DNA from: Spirometra erinaceieuropaei | Taxonomy: Eukaryota > Platyhelminthes > Cestoda > Diphyllobothriidea > Diphyllobothriidae | DNA: 64,000 bases | Direction: 5' to 3' | NCBI GenBank assembly: GCA_902702965.1 | Contig: CACRXP010000002.1 | Location: 3,554,357 to 3,618,356 of the forward strand | Shown here: one piece after another, positions 52,470 to 63,540 of the stretch | Numbering within the stretch: the stretch's first letter is position 1 | How the letters are laid out: each line of letters starts with the position of its first letter | The notes under the pieces: generated by a model | What the model was told of the DNA's origin: nothing | Seen by the model: the letters and a program-made list of their open reading frames with translations, nothing else | Database searches by the model: none | Program-made: the position numbers and the translations under genes

Positions 52470-54560
52470 TATGTAGCAAGTGATCAATCCCACGAACTGT
52501 TGACCGAAATCATGAATTGTGTTTTCGACTTGGGAGGATAACTGAAGCGAGGCTGCAATATCGATTATATTACAGCGAGATCTCAAGCTATTTCAGGCGC
52601 ACCAGGGCGCTTACTTTTGAATGCGCATTATTTCGCCCGCCTGCAAAATCCAAACTCGGCAAAAGACGACTAATTCAGCAGTAGGAATTTTTTCTTTCGA
52701 TTTTCGATGCCCTCACAATTGCAAATATACAGTTGGTGACCCACCTGATGAAAGGTGTGGAAACTTACGAATGAATGCTAATCGTTCGAAAACCAGCACA
52801 AATGCACGGACCCGACATCCACGTTGATGAAGAGCAACTTTTTGGAAATTGAAAACGTTGTCCAGAAACACCATTTTTTGGAAAAGCGGAAAATTTCGAA
52901 AACCTCAAAAATATTTATAATTTAGTAAACTTCAGCTTCATAAGTACAGAAAGGCTGGTCATGCAAAAACTGAGTAAAAAAGACGGTGCAAGTAGAATAA
53001 CGCTTGACAGTAACCTTTCACTGAAGTTCGCATTTGTCAAGAGCCTACATTCTGTGTGTAGACTCTAAAACGGCTCACTGAGAATTTCACATTGCGCAAG
53101 ATGCAGCCCAATAAGTCAAACAAGATTTTGCTTGATTTTTCTGACTGGAATTTAGCTGGAATAAAAGTTTCCATAAGGTCACATGCTGATATACCGGCCA
53201 TTAACAAATAAATTTAAATAGAATTGACAAGTGTAATCGTAAGCATACCATCTTGTGTATGTAAGGAAAACGTTGCTTTTGTAAAGTTAATTTGCACTTT
53301 TCCTTTGCTCTAGATTACGTTGAGTCTCAGCTTGACCTTGAAATATCGTTGGATACTTCAAGATTTTAAGTGTTTTCAACTGATTGACTGTAAAGGAAGA
53401 TTTTTTATTATGTGTTCATTAAAACATTTGAAATAAAATACTTCTTGAAGGCAGTCGCCGAGGTAGTGAGGGTCTGGACGTTCCTTCTCATGCAGATGGT
53501 CGTATGGGTCACAGTTAAGAACTTCCCCAAACAGGAAACATCGTCGCAAGATAAAATGAACGGCAATAACAAAAGACAACGACAAATATAGTTCCTATCG
53601 ATCGGAAAACTTTCTTTAATAACCTACATATTTAAGGAGTGTCTTAACATAGCATCCTGTTGACGGATATCCGTATACATAATGTTTTTCCACGGTTAGG
53701 CCAAGAAAAATGGATACTTTTGGCTGTTTCTTTCAAGTCGCTCAACAATACGGATACTTTTCTACCGCAAACGGAAAAACATGTGAGAAAAATGAAGTGC
53801 TCATCGGATCGAGGGAATTGTATTGCGGACGTTTCGGAGAACTTGGTTGGTTCTCTTTATATTGCGGTCATTTTCATCGTCTTTACGCATTTTAGGGCTC
53901 CACTTTACGATTATGAATACGTAGCAGATTGACCGTATAAATACTGATATTTTGCTAAAACTTTAATGTTTTGGTCGTTTCATGCCGATATGACGTATAT
54001 TGAGGAACTAGACCGCATGAAAAATAGCGTTTTGCCGAAACTCCAAAAAACTCTTCTTTTTTATATGCATTTGGTAGCATATTACCTCCTCTTTAAATTT
54101 CCTACTCAGAGAGAGGGTATATTTACGTTTTTAAAAAAGTTTTCCATTTCCAACAAATTTTGAGACCGATCTGCCGTCGCATTCGCGTTTAAGGTTTTCC
54201 GTCCACAAACTGCATACCTTCTGTTTAAAGAAAATCAAGCATTCTCCTATGTTATTGAAAGAATATCATAAAGGGTCCATAAAAGTTTGCAGTGGATGTG
54301 ACTATGTTGTACACGTCATACACAACATTAATAAACGGATAGATGTTATGCTATTGAAATGGAAATTGCACGGTATTAAAAGTCTCCGTTAGAAGCTTTA
54401 AAAACAAGGGCATACCCCTACTTCGAGTATAAAATTTGCTAACAAATGAGTAAAAGAAAGAATATCTTCACATGTGTCTTCTACAAATATATTGAATTCA
54501 TAAATCTGTCGAAAATCAACAGATAACCTGCATGCTACTTAAGAAGTCGTCATTTACAGT
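52470..54560. mobile_element. Diverged fold-back element apparently split by a second-family element
   Basis: 52470-52728 is a left arm (GTTGACCGAAATCATGAATT ... GATTTTCGATGCCCTCACAA). It stops at ...AAATATA, where CAGTTGGTGACCCACC begins. Left-arm and central sequence seems to resume near 54040 (TTTATATGCATTTGGTAGCA, TTCCAACAAATTTTGAGACC) and continues to about 54560. The insertion of about 1.3 kb shares 52731-53150 with the window end (63541-64000). Confidence 0.45.
52731..53150. mobile_element. Second TA-flanked element family, 5' portion
   Basis: Starts TA|CAGTTGGTGACCCACCTGAT. Colinear with 63541-64000 through TTACGAATGA.TGC.AATC, AAAAGCGGAAAATTTCGAAAA and TAATTTAGTAAACTTC. Its far end was not found. 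No coding content recognised. Confidence 0.5.
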
Positions 54561-54814
54561 GTGCATATACCGGACATTATCATCTTGCCGTGCCTTGGGG
54601 TTCAATCTAGAGCCCCAATCAAGCTGACAGTTCTGAGAATTATCGAGTACAGGACTTGGACTTAAGTGTCCGTGGCATACCTTTTTGGAATCAGACCAAA
54701 ATTTCGATGAACACTTGAGTTGAAGATAGTCAAATATCATGGGATAACCACGGAATGTCCTTTCTACAAATAGGTGGCGTAATTTTCATACGACAACCGG
54801 GTATGTGTGCGGAT

Positions 54815-55185
54815 TATACTACTTTCGGTATGCCCCCTACAGAGGGCTGTACCGTAAATGCGCTGGACCAACACAGGGGTCACATCAGGGGGTAGTAGGC
54901 GTTAGTGGGAATGCGCGCCCACATCGAATGCCACACATCGAGAGTGCGGACTCACACCGCATCGACCGCCTGCACCCGATCCCGCCACCCCCGGTCTTCT
55001 TGACTCTGTCTTAACGCGGGGCCCCGAGTGGGTGAAGGAGGAGGGCTTGTGCTAGATGCTGTGCGGGTCTACTACCACTGCTGGAAACCACTCTAGGCGC
55101 AAGTGGCCGTTCCTGCGAGCCCAGCATGCTGTGGTCCACACGGTGGATATCTTGGGGGTTCGACGGTCGAACTGCCGCACCCCTT
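54815..55185 (+). repeat. Dispersed repeat family B copy, diverged
   Basis: Contains TGCGCTGGACCAACACAGGG, GTCTTCTTGACTCTGTCTTA, GTGCTAGATGCTGTGCGGGT and CACACGGTGGATATC in family order. Confidence 0.68.
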
Positions 55186-55225
55186 ATAATACTACTTGTT
55201 TGAAGTAATATTTCCCTGGAATGAA

Positions 55226-56165
55226 TTTAAGGCAGGCATACACAGCAGAATTTATTGGAACCAGTAAATTTCGCGACGGCTTATCAACTGCAGCCTGTCG
55301 TTGCATAACACAGATAACAAGTGAGAAAGATACAGAGGTTCGAACTTCCACAGAGAAAATCAATGTAAAACAGCAAGGTCATCGTCAACTGCACGTAGAC
55401 TAATCAATAAAATGGTAACTTGGAAACGCAACATGGGAAATAAAAAGCCCGTTGTAATATCCTTACCCTTTAAGGGCGACATCTCAAATACCATCAAGCG
55501 GCGATTGAGATGCGCCATTGAAAGAACATGCAACTCAGCTGAACTCATATTCTGCAGCCCCACTAAGGCTGTCCAAGTTCCACGAGCGAAGGATGCCATT
55601 GCACGCCACGTCAAATTGGTTAACGGATTCACATGCACTTGTGGATGCAAGTACATTGGGCGAACGCAAAGGCAATTGGCATCCAGGTCAGTTGAGCACC
55701 TACCTAAATGGCTTCTAAAGCAGAAGAATAGGATTCCACGTCTTCTATTACAAAGCACCTCCTTGATAGCCGTCATTCGGTTGACCCAATAGCATCTTTT
55801 CGAGTATTAGTTCGAGCACGAACAACTCGGTTACTGCGCTACTTGGAGGCAGCCTACATACGCCGGGAGAACGGCCTATGTAGGCCAACCTCAGTTAGCC
55901 ATGGTGGATCTGAGTCCTTTTGATTTACGAAATTCCTCGGCGTGTTAAATTCCCCATTTTCTTTCTTCTGTTGTGTTTTCAAGTTACCATTTTATTTATT
56001 AGTCCACGTGTAGTATACGATGACCTTGCTGTTTTACACTGAGTTTCTTTGTGAAAGTTCAAACCTCTATATCCTTCTCACTTGTTATCTGTGTTATGCA
56101 ACGACAGGCTGCAGTTGATAAGCCGTCGCGTTCCAATAAATTCTGCTGTGTATGCCTGCTTTAAA
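55226..56165 (+). mobile_element. Penelope-like remnant bounded by 200-bp inverted repeats
   Basis: Arms 55226-55432 and about 55966-56165 are inverted copies (outer edge GGCAGGCATACACAGCAGAA / TTCTGCTGTGTATGCCTGC). Between them the frame 55412-55792 reads VISLPFKGDISNTIKRRLRC, then VNGFTCTCGCKYIGRTQRQL and EHLPKWLLKQKN. After one frameshift near 55765 it continues HSVDPIASFRVLVRARTTRL and YLEAAYIRRENGL. This is the post-RT block plus a complete but broken GIY-YIG domain of a Penelope-like protein. Confidence 0.82.
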
Positions 56166-56170
56166 TATTA

Positions 56171-56720
56171 CGGGCATTACGTGGTTATTCCGCAGTAGCT
56201 GATTATCTTCGATTCAAGTGTTTATTGAAATTTTGGGGTGACCCCAAAAAGTCATGCCCTAGACAATTACCTCGATGTCCTGCACTCAATCAGTTCCGAA
56301 ATTATTAGCTTGATATTCCTCTGGAGTTGGTATACAGGAAACCATATAGAGGACGCTGGGGGATCTAGTGAGGAGCTGAAACCCTCGCAGGTGCGTCATG
56401 TAGTGGCAGTATGCCGGGAGTGCGTCATAATACCTTTACCGTATAATTTTCATTCTAATCGTAGTACTACTTGTTTGTAGGGTGGGCATCACTTGGTCAT
56501 TCCACAGTAGTTGATTGTCTTCGACTCGAGTTTTCATTGAAATTTCGGGTCTGACCCTAAAAAGTCATGTTCCGGAGATTTAACTCGATGTCCTGCACGG
56601 AATAATTTCTGAAATTATTCGTTCGGTTCTTCACTAAAGCTCATATACCAGAAAATGCAGGGAGGACGCTGGGAGACCCACTGAGGAGCCGAAACTCTCG
56701 CAGCTGTGTCACAAAGCGGC
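56171..56720 (+). repeat. Local tandem duplication of about 240 bp
   Basis: 56171-56412 and 56479-56720 are colinear: GGGCAT.AC.TGGT.ATTCC, AAAAAGTCATG, TCGATGTCCTGCAC, GAGGACGCTGGG, GAGGAGC.GAAAC.CTCGCAG. Non-coding. Confidence 0.75.
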
Positions 56721-56799
56721 CGAATATCGAGATAGCAACTGCCTGGGCTTTTAGCTAGTATCTACGTCAGAGGTATGACAAAACCATATAAGTATATAT

Positions 56800-57170
56800 T
56801 TATTCTGACCCAACTGTGAAAAACTCGGCAACCCCGATGGGATCCGAACCCACGACAGCAAGGGAAAGGCTTGAGTACAAACAACGCTCTAGCCACCGGG
56901 GGCCGTGATTTTCATCACAATGGAGTCGAATCCCACTGAGATCGTCGAGTTTTCCATAGTTGGGTCGAAATAAATTATTCAAAATCCGCCAAAAAACTTC
57001 AATTAATATATATTTAGAAAAAACAGGGTTCTTTGGAAAGGAGTCGAGTTGTACTCGTGAATTTTTCAGTTGGTCACAACAATCTGTCGTCAGACAAAAT
57101 GAAAACAAGTCAAAAATTGAGGTTGTCACAACAAACTAGTTGGCGCGACAGACACTAACGCAACCACTGT
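56800..57170 (-). mobile_element. tRNA-derived SINE of a second type, antisense
   Basis: Reverse reading has GGTGGCTAGAGCG (A box) and GTGGGTTCGGATCCC (B box), followed by a body ending near 57170. The body (57004-57165) recurs inverted at 59262-59420 with the same reading-frame echo (SRVQLDSFPKNP / SRAQLDSFPENP). Confidence 0.6.
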
Positions 57171-57499
57171 CGGTAGGTGCAACAACAATGTTGTGGTCAG
57201 GTTTCAGAAGTCGTAATCCCTGCGCCTCCTCATTTGTTGGCGTTTTTGCCGGAGAATACCAGTGACACAGCTACGTATGTACGCAAAAAAGGTCTCTGCG
57301 AACGGTAGAGCTCAGTAGAATGCAGTCAAGGCTGGCTTGGGAGCGTAGCATCTGCATCTTTATACCATTTCTATAGATAAGAGGGTAATTATAGCAGGTG
57401 TGAGATTATTTTTAAAAAGGTTAACAACTCTCGTGGACATTTTTTTCGTTAGTAGGGCGGAGAAGAGATAGGAATTTCTTCAGATGACTTCATGTTGAT

Positions 57500-57735
57500 G
57501 ACACGCATTGATCCCCGTAGGATGCGCGAGTATGGCCTCCCATAAGTGCACAAGGCGGATGTTCCACTAAGGATTTTGGTGCCATTCGTCGGATCACCGA
57601 CGTACAGTATAGCTAAGTACTTTGTACACAGACATCCAAGGCATCTAATTCGTGGATCGGAATACACCGTCAACAACACTCACATATTTCTCCACAGGAT
57701 CCAAGACCTAAAAGAAAGTTTCGGTGAGTGAATTC
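57500..57735 (+). mobile_element. Penelope-like reverse-transcriptase fragment
   Basis: Frame reads REYGLP, stop, VHKADVPLRILVPFVGSPTY, SIAKYF, RGSEYTVNN. This matches the conserved Penelope RT block usually of the form GLPK.HK....LRPIVS..GSPTY. The in-frame stop replaces the usual Lys, so this is a dead fragment. Confidence 0.8.
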
Positions 57736-57807
57736 TGTGTTTAATACCACACGACTTGACAGTTTAAGGCATAACCCAATGCTTACTGGACAAACCTATT
57801 GAGTGAA

Positions 57808-58040
57808 GAAGAAGAGTCGAGCACCGGAACACTTTGTTTAATGTCCTGAGTTTTCAGACTCGTACAGGAGTTCATCGTCAGAGGTAGTAGCAGCAGCAGA
57901 ACAAGCGACAGTTATAAGGCATGTAGGCCAATTATCGATCGACGGTGCAGGACTGGAGATGATTACGCAGGGCTCCGTACGCCGGCGCTAGATCGATAAA
58001 TCGCTTGACCGAGTTCTCATCCGAGGCCCAGGCTTCAATG
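57808..58040 (-). mobile_element. Penelope-like 3' flank fragment (partner at 31835-32052)
   Basis: Shares CAGACTCGTRCAGGAGTTCA, GTCAGAGGTAGTAGCAGCA, GGCATGTAGGCCAAT and AGATCGATAAATCG with 31835-32052. No coding portion remains. Confidence 0.65.
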
Positions 58041-58799
58041 CATCATGCTTTAGAACTACTAAAACTCTGTCTTAGAAACTACTGTTAATTCGACAGCAGG
58101 TATTGCCAACAGGTTAAAAGAATCCCATTGGGCTGGCGAATAACAGGGTTGCTCGCTAAACTAGTATTACGGCGACTAGAGGAAGAGGTCATTTAAACCC
58201 TCAAGCCCAAAGTGTGATTTCGCTGCGTGGGTGTCGTCCTTGTCGCCATAAATAACTGCGGAGTCGAACGGCTGCACCAAAAACTGAATGACATCTTCCC
58301 ACACCTGTAAAGAGGCAGCAGGAGACGTCCTGTCGCTTCTGGGCATAAAAACGCTAAATCTGCTTGAAGATAGCCCCGTAACAAGCGTTTTTAGGGAAGA
58401 ATCCGGTGCCGAGATCATCCTAAATTGATGAAGAAACCACCCTGCAGCTCACAAAAGAAGTTGCTTCCGGACTCTCTTTCACCGGGCCTACTGTTATCGC
58501 AGCAGTGACGTTCTCCCCAGGATGGCATTAGCTTACATGTATCGGCTGTTTAAATATAACGGATGTCCGATCAGTTTTGTGAAGAACTGCCCCAAGCATC
58601 ATACAAACGCACGGCACCAGCCCCAATGGAAAAATCGTGATGTAAAAATTAAACCATCTGACTTATATGCAGGGAGCATTTGAGGCGATCGCCTGACATC
58701 TGAATCTGCCTAGTACTCACACTGCCCACAATCCAACATCCCGACTAAGGGATCCTATCCCCTAAGGGCAACAAAAAAACGTAATCTAAAGCATCCCGT
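58041..58799. other. No recognised feature
   Basis: Minus frames at 58176-58418 overlap each other and lack domains. Confidence 0.4.
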
Positions 58800-58814
58800 G
58801 CTCCAGTTCCTCCC

Positions 58815-59115
58815 GCGTGTATGTTAGTCATATGGACTGACGTCTGGGCACTCTTATCAATGAACGCAAACTGGCTGTCCGTCGCCGTGACCCCTTCTCC
58901 CTCGTCTTTAAGCACGGACTCGAGTTAGGTCACTGATTCAGTTGGGGCGACTTTATGATCTGCGTCATGACCAACACAAAACGGGCACGAGAATTGCTCG
59001 AGACTTGGTGCACAAATGGGGCAAGTCTCAACCACCGACTACTGGGACTCACGATCACGGCTCATCGGCCCCTGGCTCGTACCACATCAACGGCCGCTTA
59101 TCCAGACGCCTGCAG
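58815..59115 (+). mobile_element. Penelope-like GIY-YIG fragment
   Basis: Frame reads GTLINERKLAVRRRDPFSLV, FKHGLELGH, then after a stop FSWGDFMICVMTNTKRAREL and LETWCTNGASLN. This corresponds to the R-x-x-EHKLAVRRxD part and C-terminus of the endonuclease domain. The Y-x-G portion upstream is not intact. Confidence 0.7.
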
Positions 59116-59239
59116 TTACACTGACCTACCATCCCACCCCCCACCTCCCACCTCCAGCGCAGTGAGCCGTAACCGTTCTCCTTCCTTCCCCTCTCCGTTG
59201 AGCAACCTATCGTGAGTTTGTGCCCACCCATCCCTCCCA

Positions 59240-59420
59240 CACCATCCAGCGGTCTGTTTGTCTGTCACTGTCTTGCCGGACGCACCAACTGGTCTAGTGT
59301 GGTAATCTCTCTCTCTGACTTGTTTTTATTTCATCTGACGACTGGTTGGCGTCACCAACTTGAATATTCACGAGCACAACTCGACTCCTTTCCTGAGAAC
59401 CCTGCTTTTCCGGTATGTCC
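59240..59420 (+). mobile_element. Second-type SINE body fragment
   Basis: Inverted relative to 56800-57170: TTTTATTTCATCTGACGACT, AGCACAACTCGACTCCTTTC, GAACCCTGCTTTT. The tRNA-like head is missing. Confidence 0.55.
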
Positions 59421-59509
59421 ATTCGAAATACATATCACCTTTCTTCTAAACATAATGGGTTACCAACACAAACAGGAAGGATCATAAAACCGACAAGACA
59501 AGGGGTTCA

Positions 59510-59670
59510 TGACTCAACCGTAAAGCGTTGGACTGTTTGACGTTCAATGACCCAGAAGCCCAGGTTCGAATCTCAGGTTCCACAAACCAGAGTTGGGTAG
59601 GACTGACTGACGACGGCTGACAAGCCAGAAATGACCATCCCGATCTCTCTTTTCTTTGTCGGTAAGCGCT
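59510..59670 (+). mobile_element. tRNA-derived SINE, sense
   Basis: A-box-like TGACTCAACCGTAAAGCGTT, B box CCCAGGTTCGAATCTCAGG, body GACTGACTGACGACGGCTGA, tail CTTTTCTTTGTCGGTAAG. Confidence 0.7.
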
Positions 59671-59859
59671 TTCCTGTGTGAGTTCCAGTTTGGACTGAAC
59701 GGGAGAAGCAGATCATCTAACTTGATCGGTGAGCGTCCCACCACCATAGCTTGTAGAAATGTTTATTCGGTTCCATGGGCAATAGTGCCTGTAGTGAAGG
59801 TTGATAGCTTTTGATTGGAGGACACCTAAGAAGGGTAAGGAAACGTCCTCACTGAGTCG

Positions 59860-60500
59860 CCGACGGAGAGTTTAATCCCCTTGAGTTCTGTTCCAGCTGC
59901 CTGAAGTTTTCGCTCATATATTGGCCGTACGACGAGGCGTCTGGAAAAGAGAATACGCGAACACATGCCTGTCTGGCTAGGCAGAGGTGAAAATCGATCG
60001 ATTTCGAGTTCAATTCTCTTACATCTAATCGATACGAACCACCAAGCCGGCGCTAAAGAAGCCTTTGAAGGTATCTATCGGGCGCCGGCACACTACTCTA
60101 AAGGCATGCGCAAACGGGTGCTAGCCACGGCCGAAGCAGTGGCCATTCGACTAGCGAACCCAGCACTCTGTTGTCAGAAGACGCTGACACAAGCAGTCTG
60201 TCTGCCCTGGTCGACTCCAGACGGTGATCGCACGCCATCCCGACGCCCTGAGAGCAGTCACACGCACTCACAGCTCTTACAATCTAACCGGAACCCCTCT
60301 CCTTCCCCCCCCCCCTTCTCACCCAAACTCCACCGTCCCCAACACACTGGCTCCGTCATGCTGGCGGTGTGGGAACATGAAGTCTGATTAACCCTGCCCC
60401 TGAGACGCATTTATATCCTGTCTATACTTATAATTATTATTACCGATATAACTGTGCTGGCCTGATGATGAGTTACCGAAAACATATGTTCGCCAACTGA
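59860..60500 (+). mobile_element. Penelope-like GIY-YIG remnant with 3' flank
   Basis: From about 59910 the frame reads SYIGRTTRRLEKRIREHMPV, WLGRGENRSISSSILLHLID, TNHQAGAKEAFE and RLANPALCCQKTLTQAVCLP, ending in the frame 59965-60387. It is the same subfamily as 45561-46058. The 3' flank carries a C-run (60308-60318) and CTGATGATGAGTTACCGAAAAC. One frameshift lies at the G-I-Y side. Confidence 0.85.
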
Positions 60501-62057
60501 CTTTTCAATCGTAATGTGGGAATTTTCGTAGAACTGAGAAGGAGCTTCCTTGAGGGCTGATCAATAGTTTTCGTTAAGGTGCCGTTCGATCGGTGTCTTT
60601 ATCAGAAACTTCTAACTGCCCAGATGGGGCGAACTACTAAATAAGCATTAACTGAATGATTTACGGAAAGTTTAGACTTCACCTCTCTACTAGCGACCCT
60701 TTTCAGTTCAAAGCTGCTATATGGCTTGAAATCGACACGACTCAAATCCCCAAAGGAAAAATGGCCTGACTGTTGGGGACTGCCAAAAAAACTCCAGCTG
60801 ATGGATACAGATAGCAAATGAGAACCTATCAAACTCCACTCAGAACTTCACGCGACGCATCTACTTTAACTCCAGAAGAAAGCACAGAAACTTATGGGGT
60901 AATCGTCTGCAAACAAAACTATCCACGTGAACACTGGTCACTGGGGACTACGGAAAAGACAAAAATGATTCGTCATGCCTTCCCCCTCCCTCCACAAATG
61001 ATGGCTCGTCATCGTTTTTTTTCCGGTTGGAAGTCCACGGCTACCGCACGCAACCCGTAAGTGCTCCGGCCAAATGATGCCGGCAGCTGTACCTTTAGAG
61101 CGGCAGGTGGTGGCGGGCGGAAACCGGTCAGGCGTGGGAACCTACTCGATCGTCCGGTTGCGATAAGCGTAGATGGACAGGCCTCGGTCATTTCAGGGCT
61201 AGTTTGGGGCGACGAAGGAGGGAGGGGGGGAGGGGTTGTTCAGGCAGAGCCGAGGCATTCGAGTAAGAGGTCGGCTCCCCATGAGGTGGGCGCACTTACA
61301 TCTGAGACCGAAAATGCGTTCCTTTGTTTCTCATCAGGGCGAGAGCGGACAGTGGAACCTCACTGCCTCCCAGAGTTGCAGGCAACGGGAACTAGGACAA
61401 CTTAGTGGGATAGACAGCTCCTGTGCATCGACTCAAAACCAGCAGTAAGGCTGTGATCCAGTGCCTGACAGAATTGTGTTCGAGTCGCACAACCAGCCGA
61501 AACTGTAAGCTTTCGCAAATATTTTTCCAGTTCGTATAGGGCTTAGAAAGCAGAGCAAGTCTGTTGGCACGGTGTCCTAGTGAAATCAAGCGGAATTAAG
61601 GACCCGATAGACTTGCATATCAGTGAAAATCACTGTAGCACGTAGATTGAAGTCATGTGTTACTAAATGGGAATGCGTGCCTGATGGAGAGCTAGGGGTA
61701 GTCTTTTTGGACAGTGTGCATTCCCGATATGTCGGCGTCCGTTGCAGCTATGCAATCGATTGTCCGACCCACCGCTGTTACAGATGGCTGATCAGGTCGC
61801 AAGTACTAAAGCCACAACACCTATATTTCACTCAAACTGGACTGAACTGAAGAGTTGCGTGCTGTGGTAGCACAGGCTAAACTCACACCCCAACTAACTT
61901 TATCCTATCCTGCTCCGCATTAAAATATTGCAAAAAAACGTTTCCTTCTAATCTGTAATCTGGAATCCGTGCCTGTCTTGTGCGATATCTTAGTTGTTGT
62001 CCTCTTTACGCGTCAATCGCCTTCCAGGTCATCGATAGTTGTGAGTATACGAAATTA
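60501..62057. other. No recognised feature
   Basis: Several short open frames on both strands in a moderately GC-rich patch (61060-61260), none with a recognised domain. Confidence 0.4.
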
Positions 62058-63049
62058 CAGGAGGTGGACTAACTCATGAAATGTCAACCGAAATTCCCAA
62101 ATGCGTTTTCGTTTTGAAAAGATTACTTAAGTAGGGTTGTAAAACAGATCAGGATGCGGCGTAATTCTATAATAATTTCGTTACCTCAGGATGCCGACTA
62201 TCGAACTAACGTCTTTCCGGATGCATGCAAAACTACACTCTGCAAAAATGACCACTTTGTTAGCACGCATTTTTCTCATTGATTTTCGCCGCCTTTAAAA
62301 ATTCAATTATATTTCATGGAAAACATAAATAAAAACATTAATTCTTCTGCTCAATTGGTAGAAAACTAGTTCTTCTTTCAATTTTATACTCGAAGGAAGG
62401 GTATAATTCGGTATTCAAAAACATTTCCAATTCCAGAATAATTTTGAACCAGACCTGTCGTAACACTTGCATTCAGGGTTTACAACCTACAGGCCGTGTG
62501 TTTTCCGCGTACGGAAAACCATATATTTGTCTACGGTATTAAGAGGAAACCATATGGGGTTTATAAAACGCAGCAGTGGATTTGAGCCATATTGTTAACT
62601 TTACAAGCCACATTCGTAAATGCAGAAACATGACATTTTATGAACGGTAATTTCATGATATTAAAAAATCGCACAATTAGAAGCTTTTTAAAAACTGAAC
62701 TATGCACTTCCTTCGAGTATAAACTTGAAAGAAATAGTAGTTTTCTACCGAATGAGCAGAAAAATGAATATTTCTATTTATGCTTTCTATGAAAAATAAT
62801 TGAATTATTAAGGGCATCAAAAATCAATGAGAAAATTGCATGCTACATAAGTAGTCATTTTTTGCAGAGTGTAGTTTTTGCGTGCAGCCGGAAAAAATTA
62901 ATTCGATAGCCGGCATCCCGAGGTAATTGAATTATTATGCGATTATGCTGCATCATGATCTGTTTTACTACCCTACCTAAGTAATCTTTTCGAAACGAAA
63001 ACGCATTTCGGAATGTCGGTCGAGATTTCGTGAGTTAGCCCACCCACTG
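62058..63049. mobile_element. Fold-back element, full length
   Basis: 992 bp between TA at 62056-62057 and 63050-63051. Ends CAGGAGGTGGACTAACTCAT and GTTAGCCCACCCACTG. Arms and central part as in 47307-48300. Confidence 0.88.
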
Positions 63050-63540
63050 TACCTTATGCTCGTTTGCTTGCTATAAGTAAACTGCGCAAATAAAAAGAGT
63101 TCTACTATTAAGGAAAGCAAAGTAGATCCGCCTCCAGATTGCTATGAAGACAGGATTCAGGCAGTAGGAAGGCTTTCTAGTTTCGTCACAGCGGAGGAGC
63201 AAATGCAGGAGTGTTGGATCGGTAAAATAAATACCAGGTGGTATATTCGAGCAGGAGAAAAACACTGGGATGACCATTTCTGGTGTATTGGGCGTCATAT
63301 GGATGGCCGAAGACTGCTAATAAGGCAGAAACGGCCGCCCCAATCTCCCTTGTTTTTCCTCCTGTCAGTCGCTGTGTCTACGTCCTGCAGAATTCTATGT
63401 CGAGACTCAAAGCACAACGGGAGGAGCAGGCCCCGTAACTCAATCAGTGAACGCAATTCTAACATAGTATACTTGAGTGTCACTTGTGACTAATCCTGTC
63501 CTTCCTCTGACCAAATAGGCGGTTGGAGATGTGTGCTATA
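63050..63540 (+). other. Degenerate SINE body, otherwise nothing
   Basis: 63265-63360 echoes the SINE body (GATGACCATTTCTGG, GACTGCTAATAAGGCAGAAA, CCAATCTCCCTTGTTTTTCC). No tRNA head is readable. Confidence 0.35.
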
